Notes: generated from the sequence alone by a model not told the origin. A DNA stretch of 64,000 bases from Ideonella livida (GCF_010499455.1 NZ_JAAGOH010000004.1:124001-188000), one strand, 5' to 3'. Positions 1 through 9,453 are shown, counted from the first letter of the stretch. Numbers and translations are program-made.

Positions 1-718
1 GCACGCTTACTACAACAGCCACACCGCCATGCCCTTCAGCTTGCTGGGAATCCGGCCGTCCATGCTCCTGCCGGCACGCAGCATTGCGCAAGGGCTGGCC
101 CTGGTGGAGAGGGGCGTCTTGGCCGACGGGCAGCTCCCCACGGAGGCAAGGCCGACCCCCACCCCGGTGGCCTGGTTTGAGCCGACGACGGATGCCGCCC
201 GCAATGTACGCGCCGTGAGGTTTCCTCCCCCCGGCATGGCAGGAGAGGTGGAGGTTCGTGTGCAGCCAGCGGCGCAAGGTCGCCCAGGGCCTTTGTTGCT
301 CTACCAGACAGGCACGGTGAGGGTGCAGGATCCAGGCGGACTGGACTTTCTGCCAGGCGCGGTTGCGGACCACCTCACTTCATTTGGCGGACACCTGGAC
401 GGCGCGGGTCAGATGACGGCACTGGAGTGGCTGGAGGCGGGGGCCACCGCTTCAGCGGGAACGGTAAGCGAGCCCTGCAACTATCCGCAGAAATTTCCTG
501 ACCCGCAGGTCGTCCTGCAGCGTCTGCTGCTGGGAGAAACGGTGCTGGAAGCCTACTGGAAAAGTGTCATGTGGCCCGCCCAGACGCTGCTGGTGGGCGA
601 CCCGCTCGCCCGTCCGCTGGCCGCTGCGCCCAGGCGCTGGGCGGCCGCGGCAACGACCAAGCCCCAGGGGCCGGCGCTCCATGCGCCAGAGGACGGCCCG
701 AAGGCCGGCGATAATTGA
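1..718 (+). CDS. TIGR03790 family protein, C-terminal part (gene starts before the window)
   Basis: The frame is open from base 2, so the gene is cut by the window edge and the ATG at 29 is internal. The visible 230 or so residues carry the features I associate with TIGR03790 proteins: an ADHLTSFGG stretch, then a WLEAGATAS.GTVSEPCNYPQKFP block, then an EAYWKSV..P.Q....GDPLARP block. The function of the family is not established to my knowledge. The last 35 residues are low-complexity Ala/Pro/Arg and probably unstructured. The gene stops 150 bases before ettA, which is read in the same direction and has its own ribosome binding site. Family call is from motif memory and would need a profile search. 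Confidence 0.75.
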   Translation, partial: HAYYNSHTAMPFSLLGIRPSMLLPARSIAQGLALVERGVLADGQLPTEARPTPTPVAWFEPTTDAARNVRAVRFPPPGMAGEVEVRVQPAAQGRPGPLLLYQTGTVRVQDPGGLDFLPGAVADHLTSFGGHLDGAGQMTALEWLEAGATASAGTVSEPCNYPQKFPDPQVVLQRLLLGETVLEAYWKSVMWPAQTLLVGDPLARPLAAAPRRWAAAATTKPQGPALHAPEDGPKAGDN

Positions 719-868
719 GGGTCTCGCCGTGACGCACCCCCTCTAACGCGCGTTTGCGGCCGTCTCCGCCTGGTCGGCGCCCCATCCGGGCCGTCGAGCG
801 GCGACCGGAACCTTCCTCGGGTGGCGCCCTGCGGGCACATCCGATCACACCAACACAGGACCCCCTTC

Positions 869-2533
869 ATGGCGCAATACGTCTTCACCATGAACCGCGT
901 CGGCAAGACCGTGCCGCCGAAGCGTCAGATCCTCAAGGACATCTCTTTGTCCTTCTTCCCCGGCGCCAAGATCGGCGTGCTGGGCCTCAACGGTTCGGGC
1001 AAGTCCACGCTGCTCAAGATCATGGCCGGTCTGGACAAGGACATCGAGGGCGAGGCCACGCCCATGCCCGGCCTGAAGATCGGCTACCTGCCCCAGGAGC
1101 CCCAGCTCGATGCCAGCCAGACGGTGCGTCAGGCGGTGGAGGAAGGCTTGGGCGGCGCCATGGCTGCTCAGAAGCGGCTGGAAGAGGTTTATGCCGCTTA
1201 CGCCGAGCCGGATGCGGACTTTGACGCCCTGGCCGCCGAGCAGGCCGAACTGGAAGCGATCATCGCCACAGCTGGCGGCGAAAACACCGATCACCTGCTG
1301 GAGATCGCGGCCGATGCGCTGCGCCTGCCGCCCTGGGAGGCCAAGATCGGCCCGCTCTCCGGCGGGGAAAAGCGCCGCGTGGCCCTGTGCCGACTGCTGC
1401 TGTCCAAGCCTGACATGCTGCTGCTCGACGAACCCACCAACCACTTGGACGCCGAGTCGGTGGAATGGCTCGAGCAGTTCCTCAAGCGCTTCTCCGGCAC
1501 CGTGGTGGCCATCACCCACGACCGCTACTTCCTGGACAACGCCGCCGAGTGGATCCTGGAACTGGACCGCGGCTACGGGCACCCCTACAAGGGCAACTAC
1601 ACCGACTGGCTGGACGCCAAGGAACGTCGCCTGGAAGCCGAGCAGAAGTCGGAAGACGCTCGCGCCAAGGCCCTGAAGCAGGAGCTGGAGTGGGTGCGCA
1701 AGAACGCCAAGGGCCGCCAGGCCAAGAGCAAGGCGCGTCTGGCCCGCTTCGAGGAACTGAGCGACGTCGAGTACCAGAAGCGCAACGAGACCAACGAGAT
1801 CTTCATTCCCGTGGCAGAGCGCCTGGGCAACGAAGTCATCGAGTTCAAGAACGTCTCCAAGAGCTTCGGCGACCGTGTGCTGATCGACGACCTGTCGTTC
1901 AAGGTGCCGGCCGGCGCCATCGTGGGCATCATCGGCCCCAACGGCGCGGGCAAGTCCACCCTGTTCCGCATGATCCAGGGCGTAGAGCAGCCCGATTCGG
2001 GCGAGGTGACCATCGGCAAGACGGCCAAGCTGGCTTTCGTGGACCAGAGCCGTGAAGGCCTGGCCGGCGACAAGACGGTCTGGGAAGACGTCTCCGGCGG
2101 CTTGGACAACATCATCGTGGGCAAATTCGTGATGCCCAGCCGTGCCTACATCGGCCGCTTTAACTTCAAGGGCAACGATCAGCAGAAGCTCGTCGGCCAG
2201 CTCTCGGGTGGTGAACGTGGTCGTCTGCACCTGGCCAAGACCTTGGCCCAGGGTGGCAATGTGCTGATGCTGGACGAACCCTCGAACGACCTGGACGTCG
2301 AAACCCTGCGCGCGCTGGAAGAGGCGATGCTGGAGTTCGCCGGCTCAGCCATGGTGATCTCCCACGACCGCTGGTTCCTCGACCGGATCTGCACCCACAT
2401 CCTGGCCTGCGAAGGCGACTCGAAGTGGTTCTTCTTTGACGGCAACTACCAAGAATACGAAGCCGACAAGAAGAAGCGCCTGGGTGAAGAAGGCGCCCGG
2501 CCCCACCGCCTGCGCTACAAGGCCCTGAAGTAA
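869..2533 (+). CDS. ettA: Energy-dependent translational throttle protein EttA (ABC-F ATPase)
   Basis: EttA is a ribosome-associated ABC-F protein that binds the E site and gates the first elongation cycle according to ATP/ADP level. The 554-residue product matches the usual length (about 555). It has two ATP-binding cassettes without membrane segments: Walker A GLNGSGKST near residue 40 and GPNGAGKST near 360, signatures LSGGEKRR and LSGGERGR, and Walker B blocks LLLDEPTNHLD and LMLDEPSNDLD. The linker between cassettes is charged and rich in Lys/Arg/Glu, as expected for the P-site tRNA-interacting arm. I take the ATG at 869, giving MAQYVFTMNR, with AGGA at 857-860, rather than an upstream in-frame start at 821 that adds an unrelated leader. 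Confidence 0.96.
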   Translation: MAQYVFTMNRVGKTVPPKRQILKDISLSFFPGAKIGVLGLNGSGKSTLLKIMAGLDKDIEGEATPMPGLKIGYLPQEPQLDASQTVRQAVEEGLGGAMAAQKRLEEVYAAYAEPDADFDALAAEQAELEAIIATAGGENTDHLLEIAADALRLPPWEAKIGPLSGGEKRRVALCRLLLSKPDMLLLDEPTNHLDAESVEWLEQFLKRFSGTVVAITHDRYFLDNAAEWILELDRGYGHPYKGNYTDWLDAKERRLEAEQKSEDARAKALKQELEWVRKNAKGRQAKSKARLARFEELSDVEYQKRNETNEIFIPVAERLGNEVIEFKNVSKSFGDRVLIDDLSFKVPAGAIVGIIGPNGAGKSTLFRMIQGVEQPDSGEVTIGKTAKLAFVDQSREGLAGDKTVWEDVSGGLDNIIVGKFVMPSRAYIGRFNFKGNDQQKLVGQLSGGERGRLHLAKTLAQGGNVLMLDEPSNDLDVETLRALEEAMLEFAGSAMVISHDRWFLDRICTHILACEGDSKWFFFDGNYQEYEADKKKRLGEEGARPHRLRYKALK

Positions 2534-2549
2534 TCCTGGTCTTAGGCCC

Positions 2550-2569
2550 CCGCGGCCAATCGGCCGCGG
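2550..2569. repeat. Perfect 8-bp GC-rich stem-loop downstream of ettA
   Basis: CCGCGGCC at 2550-2557 and GGCCGCGG at 2562-2569 are exact complements around a 4-base loop. There is no T-run, so it is not a classical terminator by itself; it lies 17 bases after the ettA stop and before a better terminator candidate at 2618. Confidence 0.6.
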
Positions 2570-2617
2570 CACTCAGAACGGGGCAGCCTGGCGCAAGCCG
2601 AGCCTTTACCGCCGGAG

Positions 2618-2641
2618 GGGGTCGCTTTGCCGGCCCCTTTT
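2618..2641 (+). terminator. Candidate rho-independent terminator of ettA
   Basis: GGGGTCG (2618-2624) pairs with CGGCCCC (2631-2637), with one G-T wobble, and TTTT follows at 2638-2641. It sits between the convergent ettA and aminopeptidase genes. Confidence 0.6.
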
Positions 2642-2656
2642 GCTGGCGGCTTCAGT

Positions 2657-4471
2657 TCAACAGGTGCGATGCACCGGCTCGGTGCGGGTCACCAACCAGG
2701 TCAGTGCCTCACCCTGCAGGTGAGGGGCCAGGCGCGCACGCACAGTGGCGTGGTAGTCATCGAGCCAGTCGAGCTCGTCGGCACGCAACAGCGAGAGGTC
2801 CAGGCAGCGGGTGTCGATAGGGCAGAGCGTCAGGGTCTCGAACGCCAGAAATTCACCAAACTCTCCAGCCGGGGCGGGCACATTGAGGACCAGGTTCTCG
2901 ATGCGCACCCCCCAGCGTCCGGGCCGGTACAAGCCCGGCTCCACCGAGGTGATCATGCCCGGCAGCATGGCAGTGTGCGGCTCCGGCATGGCCTTGCTGA
3001 TGGTTTGCGGGCCTTCGTGCACGTTCAGAAAATAACCCACGCCATGCCCGGTGCCATGGCCGTAATCCAGGCTCTGCGCCCACAGGGGTGCCCGCGCCAA
3101 GCTGTCCAGGAACGGCGCGGGTGTGCCCAGCGGAAAGCGGGCTCGGCTCAGCGCCAGGGTGCCCTTGAGCACAAGGGTGTAGTCCCGGCGGTGCTCGGCA
3201 CTGACCTGACCCACCGGCCACACGCGGGTGATGTCGGTGGTGCCGCCGAGATACTGAGCGCCTGAATCAATCAGCAGCAACCCGTCACCTTGGATCGTGG
3301 CGAATGAGGCGGGTGTGGCGCGGTAGTGTGGCATCGCGCCATTGCCGTTGAAGCCGGCAATGGTGGGAAAGCTCAGCCCGACAAAACCCGGCTGCAGGCG
3401 CCGCTCGGCGGTCATCCGCTCGTCGATGGTCAACTCGGTCACCGTCTCGCCGCGGGACAAGGCCGCTTCCAGCCAGGCATAAAAACGGCACATCGCCACG
3501 CCGTCCTGCACCATGGCCTCGCGCACATGGGCCGCCTCCGCCTCTGACTTACGGCTCTTGGCCAGCGTCGAGGGATTGAGACTCTCCACCACACGGACCG
3601 ATTCGGGCAATGCCTGCCTGAAGCCCCAGGTAACGCGGCGCGGATCCAGCAGTACCACGGCCGGCGCCTCCAGGCTGGCCAGCCGGTGCCGCAAATCGGC
3701 GTAGGGCTTCAACTGCACGCCGTCAGCGGCCAAAACCGCCTGCACCGCTGCAGGCACCTTGCCGGTGCCCACAAACAGTTCGGCCGACGACATGTCCAGC
3801 AGCAGATGCGCCAAGAAGACCGGGTTGTAGTCGACGTCTGCGCCGCGAAGCAAGGTCAGCCAAGCCACATCGTCCAGGCTGCTGACCAGATGGTGGGTTG
3901 CCCCCAGGCGGGCCATCTCGGCACGCACAGCGGCAAGTCGCTCCTGCCTTGGCTGGGTGGCAAAAGGCGCTGCATGGGCATACACCGGCTCCGCCGGCAA
4001 CCCGGGCCGCTCAGGCCAGGCGGCGGCCAGCGGATCACGGTCGGTCACCCACTCGATGCCGGCCTGCACGCAGGTGGCCTGAAGTTGGCGGGCCGCCGCG
4101 AGCCCCAGCACATCCCCATCGACCAGCAGTCGCTGTCCGCGCTCCAGTTGGCGGGTGATCCACTCCAGATGGTGCGTGGCGGCGCCGGTCGGGATCCGGA
4201 CCAGGTCGATGCCAGAGCCCTTGAGCTCGGCCTCCGCCTGTTCCCAGTAGCGGCTGTCGGCAAACAGCGCCGCTTGATCGCGCGTCACCACCAAGGTACC
4301 CATGGAACCGGTGAAGCCACTGAACCATTCGCGTCCCTGCCAGTGCCCAGGCAGGTATTCACTGAGGTGCGGATCGGAAGAGGGCACCAAGACGGCATGG
4401 GCATCCATGGCCAAAAGGTGGGCTCGCAGGGCAGCCAGTCGCTGCGTGACGGGCAGGGCGGGGACGTCCAT
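2657..4471 (-). CDS. Aminopeptidase P family protein (Xaa-Pro aminopeptidase, long form)
   Basis: A metallo-aminopeptidase of the M24B family that removes N-terminal residues preceding proline. The 604-residue product has the three-domain long form (two creatinase-like N-terminal domains and a pita-bread catalytic domain), comparable with eukaryotic APP1 at about 600 residues, rather than the 440-residue E. coli PepP. Metal ligands expected of the family are visible: Asp in IDSGAQY and in TTDITR, His in GHGTGHGVGYFLNVHEGP, Glu in TSVEPGLY and Glu in GVRIENLV. I start at the ATG at 4471 (MDVPALPVTQ), because the 112 residues that could be added upstream are an Arg/Pro-rich artefact of high GC. 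The ribosome binding site there is weak. No signal peptide, so cytoplasmic. Confidence 0.92.
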   Translation of the reverse strand: MDVPALPVTQRLAALRAHLLAMDAHAVLVPSSDPHLSEYLPGHWQGREWFSGFTGSMGTLVVTRDQAALFADSRYWEQAEAELKGSGIDLVRIPTGAATHHLEWITRQLERGQRLLVDGDVLGLAAARQLQATCVQAGIEWVTDRDPLAAAWPERPGLPAEPVYAHAAPFATQPRQERLAAVRAEMARLGATHHLVSSLDDVAWLTLLRGADVDYNPVFLAHLLLDMSSAELFVGTGKVPAAVQAVLAADGVQLKPYADLRHRLASLEAPAVVLLDPRRVTWGFRQALPESVRVVESLNPSTLAKSRKSEAEAAHVREAMVQDGVAMCRFYAWLEAALSRGETVTELTIDERMTAERRLQPGFVGLSFPTIAGFNGNGAMPHYRATPASFATIQGDGLLLIDSGAQYLGGTTDITRVWPVGQVSAEHRRDYTLVLKGTLALSRARFPLGTPAPFLDSLARAPLWAQSLDYGHGTGHGVGYFLNVHEGPQTISKAMPEPHTAMLPGMITSVEPGLYRPGRWGVRIENLVLNVPAPAGEFGEFLAFETLTLCPIDTRCLDLSLLRADELDWLDDYHATVRARLAPHLQGEALTWLVTRTEPVHRTC

Positions 4472-4627
4472 GGGCTTGTGGCGGCGGGGCGTGCCGTGTG
4501 TCGGAAAGCCGCGGATTCTAGAAGCCGGGGCCCGGGGGAACGAAAAGGGCATTCCCTGCCGCCGATCGGGGAAACCAGCACCCAACGCAGGGCGTAGCAG
4601 AGGACGCGGGAAGAATCTTGCCGGTAC

Positions 4628-4645
4628 GCCCGCCTGGTGGCGGGC
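4628..4645 (-). terminator. Stem-loop immediately after ntrC
   Basis: GCCCGCC and GGCGGGC form a perfect 7-bp stem with a 4-base loop, 12 bases beyond the ntrC stop codon. No T-run follows on the minus strand, so it may be a 3' stabiliser or a rho-associated end rather than an intrinsic terminator. Confidence 0.4.
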
Positions 4646-4656
4646 ACGGGCAGCGG

Positions 4657-6213
4657 TCAATCGTCCAGTCCGAGCTCCTGGATCTTGCGGGTGATGGTAT
4701 TGCGCCCGATACCCAGCTTCTGCGCCGCCTCGATACGTCGCCCTCGCGTGGTCCCAAGGGCCGTCTGGATGAGGCGCGCCTCGAACTGGCGGGTCAGGCT
4801 GTCCCACACATCGGGTCGATTGGCGTCGAGCATGCGGTGGGCCACCCGTTCCAGGTCGGCCAGCCAGTCGGCGTCCTCGGTCGCCGCATCGGCCGGCCCA
4901 GGGGAAGGCAGCACCACGGGCGGCAAGGTGGGCAGACCGGGGTTGGCCGGCGCCGGTGGCATGGTCGGCATGGGCACGGGCGCCGTCGCCAGCGGCATCA
5001 TCGGTGCCACCAGGGGGCGCACCTCCGCCGCCAAAGGCGTGTCCGCACGCTGCTGCAACAGCTCGGGTGGCAGATCTTTAGGCTCGATGACCTGGGCCGG
5101 CGCCATCACCGTCAGCCAGTGGCAGATATTCTCCAACTGGCGCACGTTGCCCGGGAAATCAAATGCCCTGAGCCGCTCCAGCGCCTCCTCGGTGATGCGC
5201 TTGGGTTCAACCCCCAGCTCCTTGGCACTCTTCTGGAGGAAGAACCGGGCCAATGCAGGCACGTCCTCCGAGCGCTCACGAAGGGGCGGCAGGCGCAGCC
5301 GGATGACATTGAGCCGGTGGAAGAGATCCTCCCGGAATACGCCGTCCTTGACCCGCAACTCCAGGTTCTGGTGCGTGGCCGCGATGACGCGCACATTCGC
5401 CTTGAGCGGCTGGTGCCCGCCTACGCGATAGAACTGCCCGTCGCTGAGCACCCGCAACAGACGGGTCTGCAGGTCAAAGGGCATGTCGCCGATTTCATCG
5501 AGGAACAAGGTGCCCCCGTCGGCCTGCTCGAAGCGGCCCCGGCGCATGGTTTGCGCGCCGGTGAAGGCGCCGCGCTCATGCCCGAACAGCTCAGACTCCA
5601 GCAGGTCCTTGGGAATGGCCGCGGTGTTGATGGCGATGAACGGTCCGTTGGTGCCCAGGTCACCGCGGGGGCTGTGGCGGTGCAGCGCTCTTGCCACCAA
5701 CTCCTTGCCGGAGCCGCTCTCCCCGGTGATGAGCACCGTCACATTGCTTTGACTGAGCCGGCCGATGGCACGAAACACATCCTGCATGGCCGGCGCCTGA
5801 CCTAGGATCTCGGGCGCCGGCCCGTTGCGCTCGTCGCTGACCTCCTCGCGCAGGCTTTCGTCCACCGCACGGCGGATCAGCTCTACCGCCTTAGGCAGGT
5901 CAAAGGGCTTGGGCAGGTACTCGAAGGCCCCCCCTTGGAAGGCGGAAACCGCCGAATCCAAGTCGGAGTAGGCGGTCATGATGATGACCGGCAGGCTGGG
6001 CAGACGCTCCTTGACCCGCGACAGCAGGTCCAGGCCCGAACCACCGGGCATCCGGATGTCGCTGACCAGCACCTGGGGCTCATCGCTTTCCAGGGCCGCC
6101 AGCACATCCCTCGGGTTGGAGAAGCTGCGCACGGCGAGCTGCTCCCGCGCCAGCGCCTTCTCCAGCACGAAACGGATGGATTGGTCGTCGTCAACGATCC
6201 AGATGGGTTTCAT
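4657..6213 (-). CDS. ntrC: Nitrogen regulation response regulator NtrC (NR(I))
   Basis: Sigma-54-dependent activator of nitrogen-starvation genes. The 518-residue protein has the full three-part layout. The receiver (about 1-120) has the acidic pocket D8-D10, phospho-acceptor D52 in SDIRMPGG, T80 and K102. The AAA+ domain (about 140-380) has Walker A GESGSGKE and the GAFTGA loop (here HERGAFTGAQ) that contacts sigma-54. The C-terminal Fis-type helix-turn-helix ends in IGRNTITRKIQELG. An Ala/Pro-rich linker of about 60 residues, longer than in enterics, joins the last two. It lies 16 bases downstream of its kinase gene ntrB. The glnA control region at 9437-9584 carries sites of the type this protein binds. 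Confidence 0.97.
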   Translation of the reverse strand: MKPIWIVDDDQSIRFVLEKALAREQLAVRSFSNPRDVLAALESDEPQVLVSDIRMPGGSGLDLLSRVKERLPSLPVIIMTAYSDLDSAVSAFQGGAFEYLPKPFDLPKAVELIRRAVDESLREEVSDERNGPAPEILGQAPAMQDVFRAIGRLSQSNVTVLITGESGSGKELVARALHRHSPRGDLGTNGPFIAINTAAIPKDLLESELFGHERGAFTGAQTMRRGRFEQADGGTLFLDEIGDMPFDLQTRLLRVLSDGQFYRVGGHQPLKANVRVIAATHQNLELRVKDGVFREDLFHRLNVIRLRLPPLRERSEDVPALARFFLQKSAKELGVEPKRITEEALERLRAFDFPGNVRQLENICHWLTVMAPAQVIEPKDLPPELLQQRADTPLAAEVRPLVAPMMPLATAPVPMPTMPPAPANPGLPTLPPVVLPSPGPADAATEDADWLADLERVAHRMLDANRPDVWDSLTRQFEARLIQTALGTTRGRRIEAAQKLGIGRNTITRKIQELGLDD

Positions 6214-6229
6214 TCAGCGTCTTTTCCGG

Positions 6230-7324
6230 TCAGGGCAGGGGGATCAGGATCTTGAACACCGTGCGTCCCGGCTCACTCTCGCATTCGATCGTGCCCTGGT
6301 GCTGCTGCACGAAGGTCTGCGCTAGCGTCAAGCCGAGCCCCGAACCGCCTTCCCGTCCTGACACCAACGGGTAGAAGATGCGGTCCTTGAGTCCTTCCGG
6401 AACGCCAGGGCCGTTGTCTTCGACATGCAATTCCAGTGCCAGACGGAAGCGCTGCTTGCCGATGGTGACCTGACGATGCACCCGCGTACGCAGCACGATG
6501 CGTGCGTCGCCCATGTCGATGCGGTCCTGCAAGGCCAGGGCGGCGTTTTGCACAATGTTGAGCACCGCCTGGATGAGCTGCTCCCGGTCTCCCCGGAACT
6601 CGGGGATGGAGGCGTCGTAGTCGCGCTGCACCCGCAGCCCGCGGGGGTGTTCGGCCAAGGTAAGCGAACGCACCCGCTCGCAGACCTCGTGGATGTTCAC
6701 GTCGGTGACCACATGGGGTTTGCGGTGCGGCGCCAGCAGGCGGTCGACCAGGGTTTGCAGGCGATCGGCCTCATGGATGATCACCTGGGTGTATTCGGTG
6801 AGCTCCGGCGAGCGCAACTCCATGGCCAGCAACTGGGCAGCGCCCCGGATGCCCCCCAAGGGGTTCTTGATCTCGTGGGCCAAGTTGCGGATCAACTCCT
6901 TGGTCACCTGCGCCTGTCCGAGCACGCGCTCCTCACGGTCCTGCCGGGTTTGCTGCTCGATCTCGATGAGCTCAACCAAGACCTTGTGGTGGCTGTGGTC
7001 GATCTGGCTGACGATGACATGCACCGGTACAGCCTCGCCGGGCAGAGGCAAGGCGCGACGCAGTGTGGTCTCGAACCGGCGGGTGGCAAACTCGTTGCAC
7101 GCCACCGCCTGAAGCGCCTCCTGCAGCGCCACCGGCTCGCGCACCCATTCGAGCAGGCTGCGTTGCACCAAGGTTTTGCGAGAGAGGCCGACCACGGCCT
7201 CCAGGACGCTGTTGACGAAGAGGCAGGATCCGTCAGGTCGCACGACAGCCACCATGGTGGCCAAATGATCGAAGCTCTCCCAGGCACGCAGCTCGGCGGC
7301 CTCTTGATTGCGCAGCAGTCTCAC
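6230..7324 (-). CDS. ntrB: Nitrogen regulation sensor histidine kinase NtrB (NR(II))
   Basis: Cytoplasmic kinase/phosphatase partner of NtrC, itself controlled by PII. The 364-residue protein has no membrane segment. It has a PAS sensor domain (about 15-125), the dimerisation/phosphotransfer helix with H150 in NLAHEIKNPLGG, and a GHKL ATPase domain with the N-box (NIVQNAALAL), DNGPGVP and GGSGLGLTL. The start is a GTG at 7324 overlapping the TGA of the preceding gene by 4 bases, which implies translational coupling. Upstream of this GTG the only other candidate would lie inside the neighbour's reading frame. Confidence 0.96.
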   Translation of the reverse strand: MRLLRNQEAAELRAWESFDHLATMVAVVRPDGSCLFVNSVLEAVVGLSRKTLVQRSLLEWVREPVALQEALQAVACNEFATRRFETTLRRALPLPGEAVPVHVIVSQIDHSHHKVLVELIEIEQQTRQDREERVLGQAQVTKELIRNLAHEIKNPLGGIRGAAQLLAMELRSPELTEYTQVIIHEADRLQTLVDRLLAPHRKPHVVTDVNIHEVCERVRSLTLAEHPRGLRVQRDYDASIPEFRGDREQLIQAVLNIVQNAALALQDRIDMGDARIVLRTRVHRQVTIGKQRFRLALELHVEDNGPGVPEGLKDRIFYPLVSGREGGSGLGLTLAQTFVQQHQGTIECESEPGRTVFKILIPLP

Positions 7325-7842
7325 GTGCCTCCCAGTTTGGCGATCTCGCGTCGGATGGCGGCCACGTCCGCCTCCTTGCGGGTCAGTGCGGCCTTAAGCG
7401 ACTCGGTGCGCTCCAGATACTTCTGGCCGTTGCGCTCATCGCCACGCCGCTCGGGCTCGCCGTTGTTGTATTCCTTGCGCAGCGCCTCCAGCGCCGCCTC
7501 TTCCTTGCGCAGCTCCGCCTCCAGTATGCGGCGCGCATCGGTGTCCCGTGCCTCCTGCTCGGCACGCTGGACGCGGACATCAGGGGTGTTGGGGCTGCGG
7601 GTGGGCTCACTGCTCGCGCTGGGTCGTGCCCTGGCCGGGGCCGGCACGGTGGCGGGGGTGGCTGCCTCGCGGGATTTACACCCCTTGGACTCCGCCTCCT
7701 TGGCGGTCAAGGTGTTGGTGAAGACATTGCCCGGACAGATGTAGTACACATTCTGGGCCGACGACGGCGTGGGAACCCACGGCAGAGTCAATGCCAGGCC
7801 CAGGGCGGCCAGCGGAAGCGTAGGGGAGGATGTGCTGCGCAT
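7321..7842 (-). CDS. Exported protein of unknown function between glnA and ntrB
   Basis: 173 residues. A signal peptide is visible (residues 1-30: MRSTSS, a hydrophobic Leu/Ala core, then PSSAQNVYYI, with cleavage likely after SSAQ or SSA). The mature start, YYICPGNVFTNTLTAKEA..KGC, has two Cys and looks like the short extracytoplasmic fold of DUF4124-type proteins. The second half (about 95-170) is charged, Glu/Arg/Ala-rich and predicted coiled coil. It is translationally coupled to ntrB through a 4-base overlap and follows glnA after a terminator. The position suggests a conserved passenger of the glnA-ntrBC cluster; I cannot assign a role in nitrogen control. Confidence 0.75.
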   Translation of the reverse strand: MRSTSSPTLPLAALGLALTLPWVPTPSSAQNVYYICPGNVFTNTLTAKEAESKGCKSREAATPATVPAPARARPSASSEPTRSPNTPDVRVQRAEQEARDTDARRILEAELRKEEAALEALRKEYNNGEPERRGDERNGQKYLERTESLKAALTRKEADVAAIRREIAKLGGT

Positions 7843-7863
7843 CGTGCGATTCTGTCGCCAAAG

Positions 7864-7895
7864 AAAAAAGGGGATGGCCAGGCCACCCCCTTTTC
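7864..7895 (-). terminator. Terminator after glnA
   Basis: On the minus strand AAAAGGGG, a stem continuing through TGGCC/GGCCA, and CCCCTTTTTT form a strong hairpin with a T6 tail. It lies about 20 bases after the glnA stop and would separate glnA from the ntrBC transcription unit, allowing partial read-through. Confidence 0.85.
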
Positions 7896-7913
7896 ATGCG
7901 TGAACGGCAGTTA

Positions 7914-9329
7914 TCACAGGGTGTAGTACATGTCGTACTCGACCGGGTGCACGGCCATGCGGAAGCGGGTCACTTCTTGCATCTTCAGGTCGATGTAGGC
8001 ATCGATGAAGGCGTCGGTGAACACGCCACCCTTGGTCAGGAACGCACGGTCCTTGTCCAGGTACTCCAGAGCCTGGTCCAGGCTGTGGCAGACGGTCGGG
8101 ATCAGCGCGTCTTCTTCCGGCGGCAGGTGGTACAGATCCTTGGTGGCGGGGTCGCCAGGGTGGATCTTGTTCTCAACGCCGTCCAGGCCGGCCATCAGCA
8201 GCGCGGCAAAGCACAGGTACGGGTTGGCCGAGGGGTCCGGGAAGCGGGCTTCCACGCGACGGCCCTTCGGGTTGGCCACGTACGGGATGCGGATCGAGGC
8301 CGAGCGGTTCTTGGCCGAATAGGCCAGCTTCACCGGAGCTTCGAAGCCCGGCACCAGACGCTTGTAGCTGTTGGTGCCCGGGTTGGTGATGGCGTTCAGG
8401 GCGCGGGCGTGCTTGATGATGCCGCCGATGTAGTACAGCGCGAACTCGCTCAGGCCGGCGTAGCCGTCGCCAGCGAACAGGTTCTTGCCGTCCTTCCACA
8501 CGGACTGGTGCACGTGCATGCCGGAGCCGTTGTCGCCCACGATCGGCTTGGGCATGAAAGTGGCGGTCTTGCCGTAGGCATTGGCCACGTTCACGATGAT
8601 GTACTTCTGCAGCTGGGTCCAGTCAGCGCGCTGCACCAGCGAGCTGAACTTGGTGCCGATTTCCATCTGGCCGGCGTTGGCCACTTCGTGGTGGTGCACT
8701 TCAACGGGAATGCCCATCTGCTCGAGCAGCAGGCACATTTCCGAGCGCATGTCTTGGCCGCTGTCGACCGGGGGCACCGGGAAGTAGCCGCCCTTGACGG
8801 TGGGGCGATAGCCCTTGTTACCGTGCTCGTAGTCCTTGCTGGAGTTCCAGGCGGCTTCTTCCGATTCGATCTGGAAGAAGGAACCACCCATCTCATTGCC
8901 CCAGCGCACGCTGTCGAACACGAAGAATTCGGGTTCCGGACCGAAGTAGGCGGCGTCGCCGAAACCGGCCGACTTCATGTAGGCCTCGGCACGGCGGGCC
9001 AGGGAGCGCGGATCACGCTCGTAAGGCTTGCCGTCGGTCGGGTCGATGACGTCGCAGGTCAGGATCAGGGTCGGCTCTTCGAAGAACGGATCGATGTTGG
9101 CCGTGGTGGGATCCGGCATCAGCAGCATGTCGGAGGCTTCGATGCCCTTCCAGCCGGCGATGGACGAACCGTCGAACGCATGGCCCGAGGTGAACTTGTC
9201 CTCGTCGAAAGCGGAAACGGGCACGGAGACGTGCTGCTCCTTGCCACGGGTGTCAGTGAAGCGGAAGTCAACGAACTTGACTTCGTTGTCCTTCACCATC
9301 TGCATCACATCGGCGACGGTCTTGGCCAT
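7914..9329 (-). CDS. glnA: Type I glutamine synthetase
   Basis: Condenses glutamate and ammonia to glutamine with ATP; dodecameric central enzyme of nitrogen assimilation. 471 residues, the usual GS-I length. Family blocks are present: DGSSIAGW near residue 50 (Asp latch), the metal-binding [12 protein letters not shown] and [23 protein letters not shown]-like [14 protein letters not shown], and the adenylylation loop [10 protein letters not shown] with Y400. The enzyme is therefore predicted to be controlled by GlnE adenylylation. I start at ATG 9329 (MAKTVADV), preceded by GGAG at 8 bases; the in-frame TTG one codon earlier is unlikely. Expression is predicted to be NtrC/sigma-54 dependent (see 9437-9584). 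Confidence 0.98.
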   Translation of the reverse strand: MAKTVADVMQMVKDNEVKFVDFRFTDTRGKEQHVSVPVSAFDEDKFTSGHAFDGSSIAGWKGIEASDMLLMPDPTTANIDPFFEEPTLILTCDVIDPTDGKPYERDPRSLARRAEAYMKSAGFGDAAYFGPEPEFFVFDSVRWGNEMGGSFFQIESEEAAWNSSKDYEHGNKGYRPTVKGGYFPVPPVDSGQDMRSEMCLLLEQMGIPVEVHHHEVANAGQMEIGTKFSSLVQRADWTQLQKYIIVNVANAYGKTATFMPKPIVGDNGSGMHVHQSVWKDGKNLFAGDGYAGLSEFALYYIGGIIKHARALNAITNPGTNSYKRLVPGFEAPVKLAYSAKNRSASIRIPYVANPKGRRVEARFPDPSANPYLCFAALLMAGLDGVENKIHPGDPATKDLYHLPPEEDALIPTVCHSLDQALEYLDKDRAFLTKGGVFTDAFIDAYIDLKMQEVTRFRMAVHPVEYDMYYTL

Positions 9330-9436
9330 CAAAAAGGCTCCTGGCGGATGAGTTTCAACGGATATCGTGAGTCGTTAGGGACGGCCTGCCAGCGCCTCAA
9401 GGCTGCCGGGGCCGATCTTTCACGGCGCAGCGAATG

Positions 9437-9453
9437 TAGCAGAAACCATGCCC
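9437..9453 (-). promoter_or_regulatory. Sigma-54 (RpoN) promoter of glnA
   Basis: Minus strand reads GGGCATGGTTTCTGCTA: GG and GC separated by exactly 10 bases, close to the -24/-12 consensus TGGCAYG-N4-TTGCW. The predicted start of transcription is near 9427, leaving a leader of about 97 bases before the glnA ATG. Confidence 0.8.

Noticed and set aside
845-2230. Long minus-strand ORF (461 codons) antisense to ettA
   Set aside because: It is the shadow of a strongly conserved ABC-F gene in GC-rich DNA; its translation is Val/Leu/His/Gly low-complexity with no recognisable domain.
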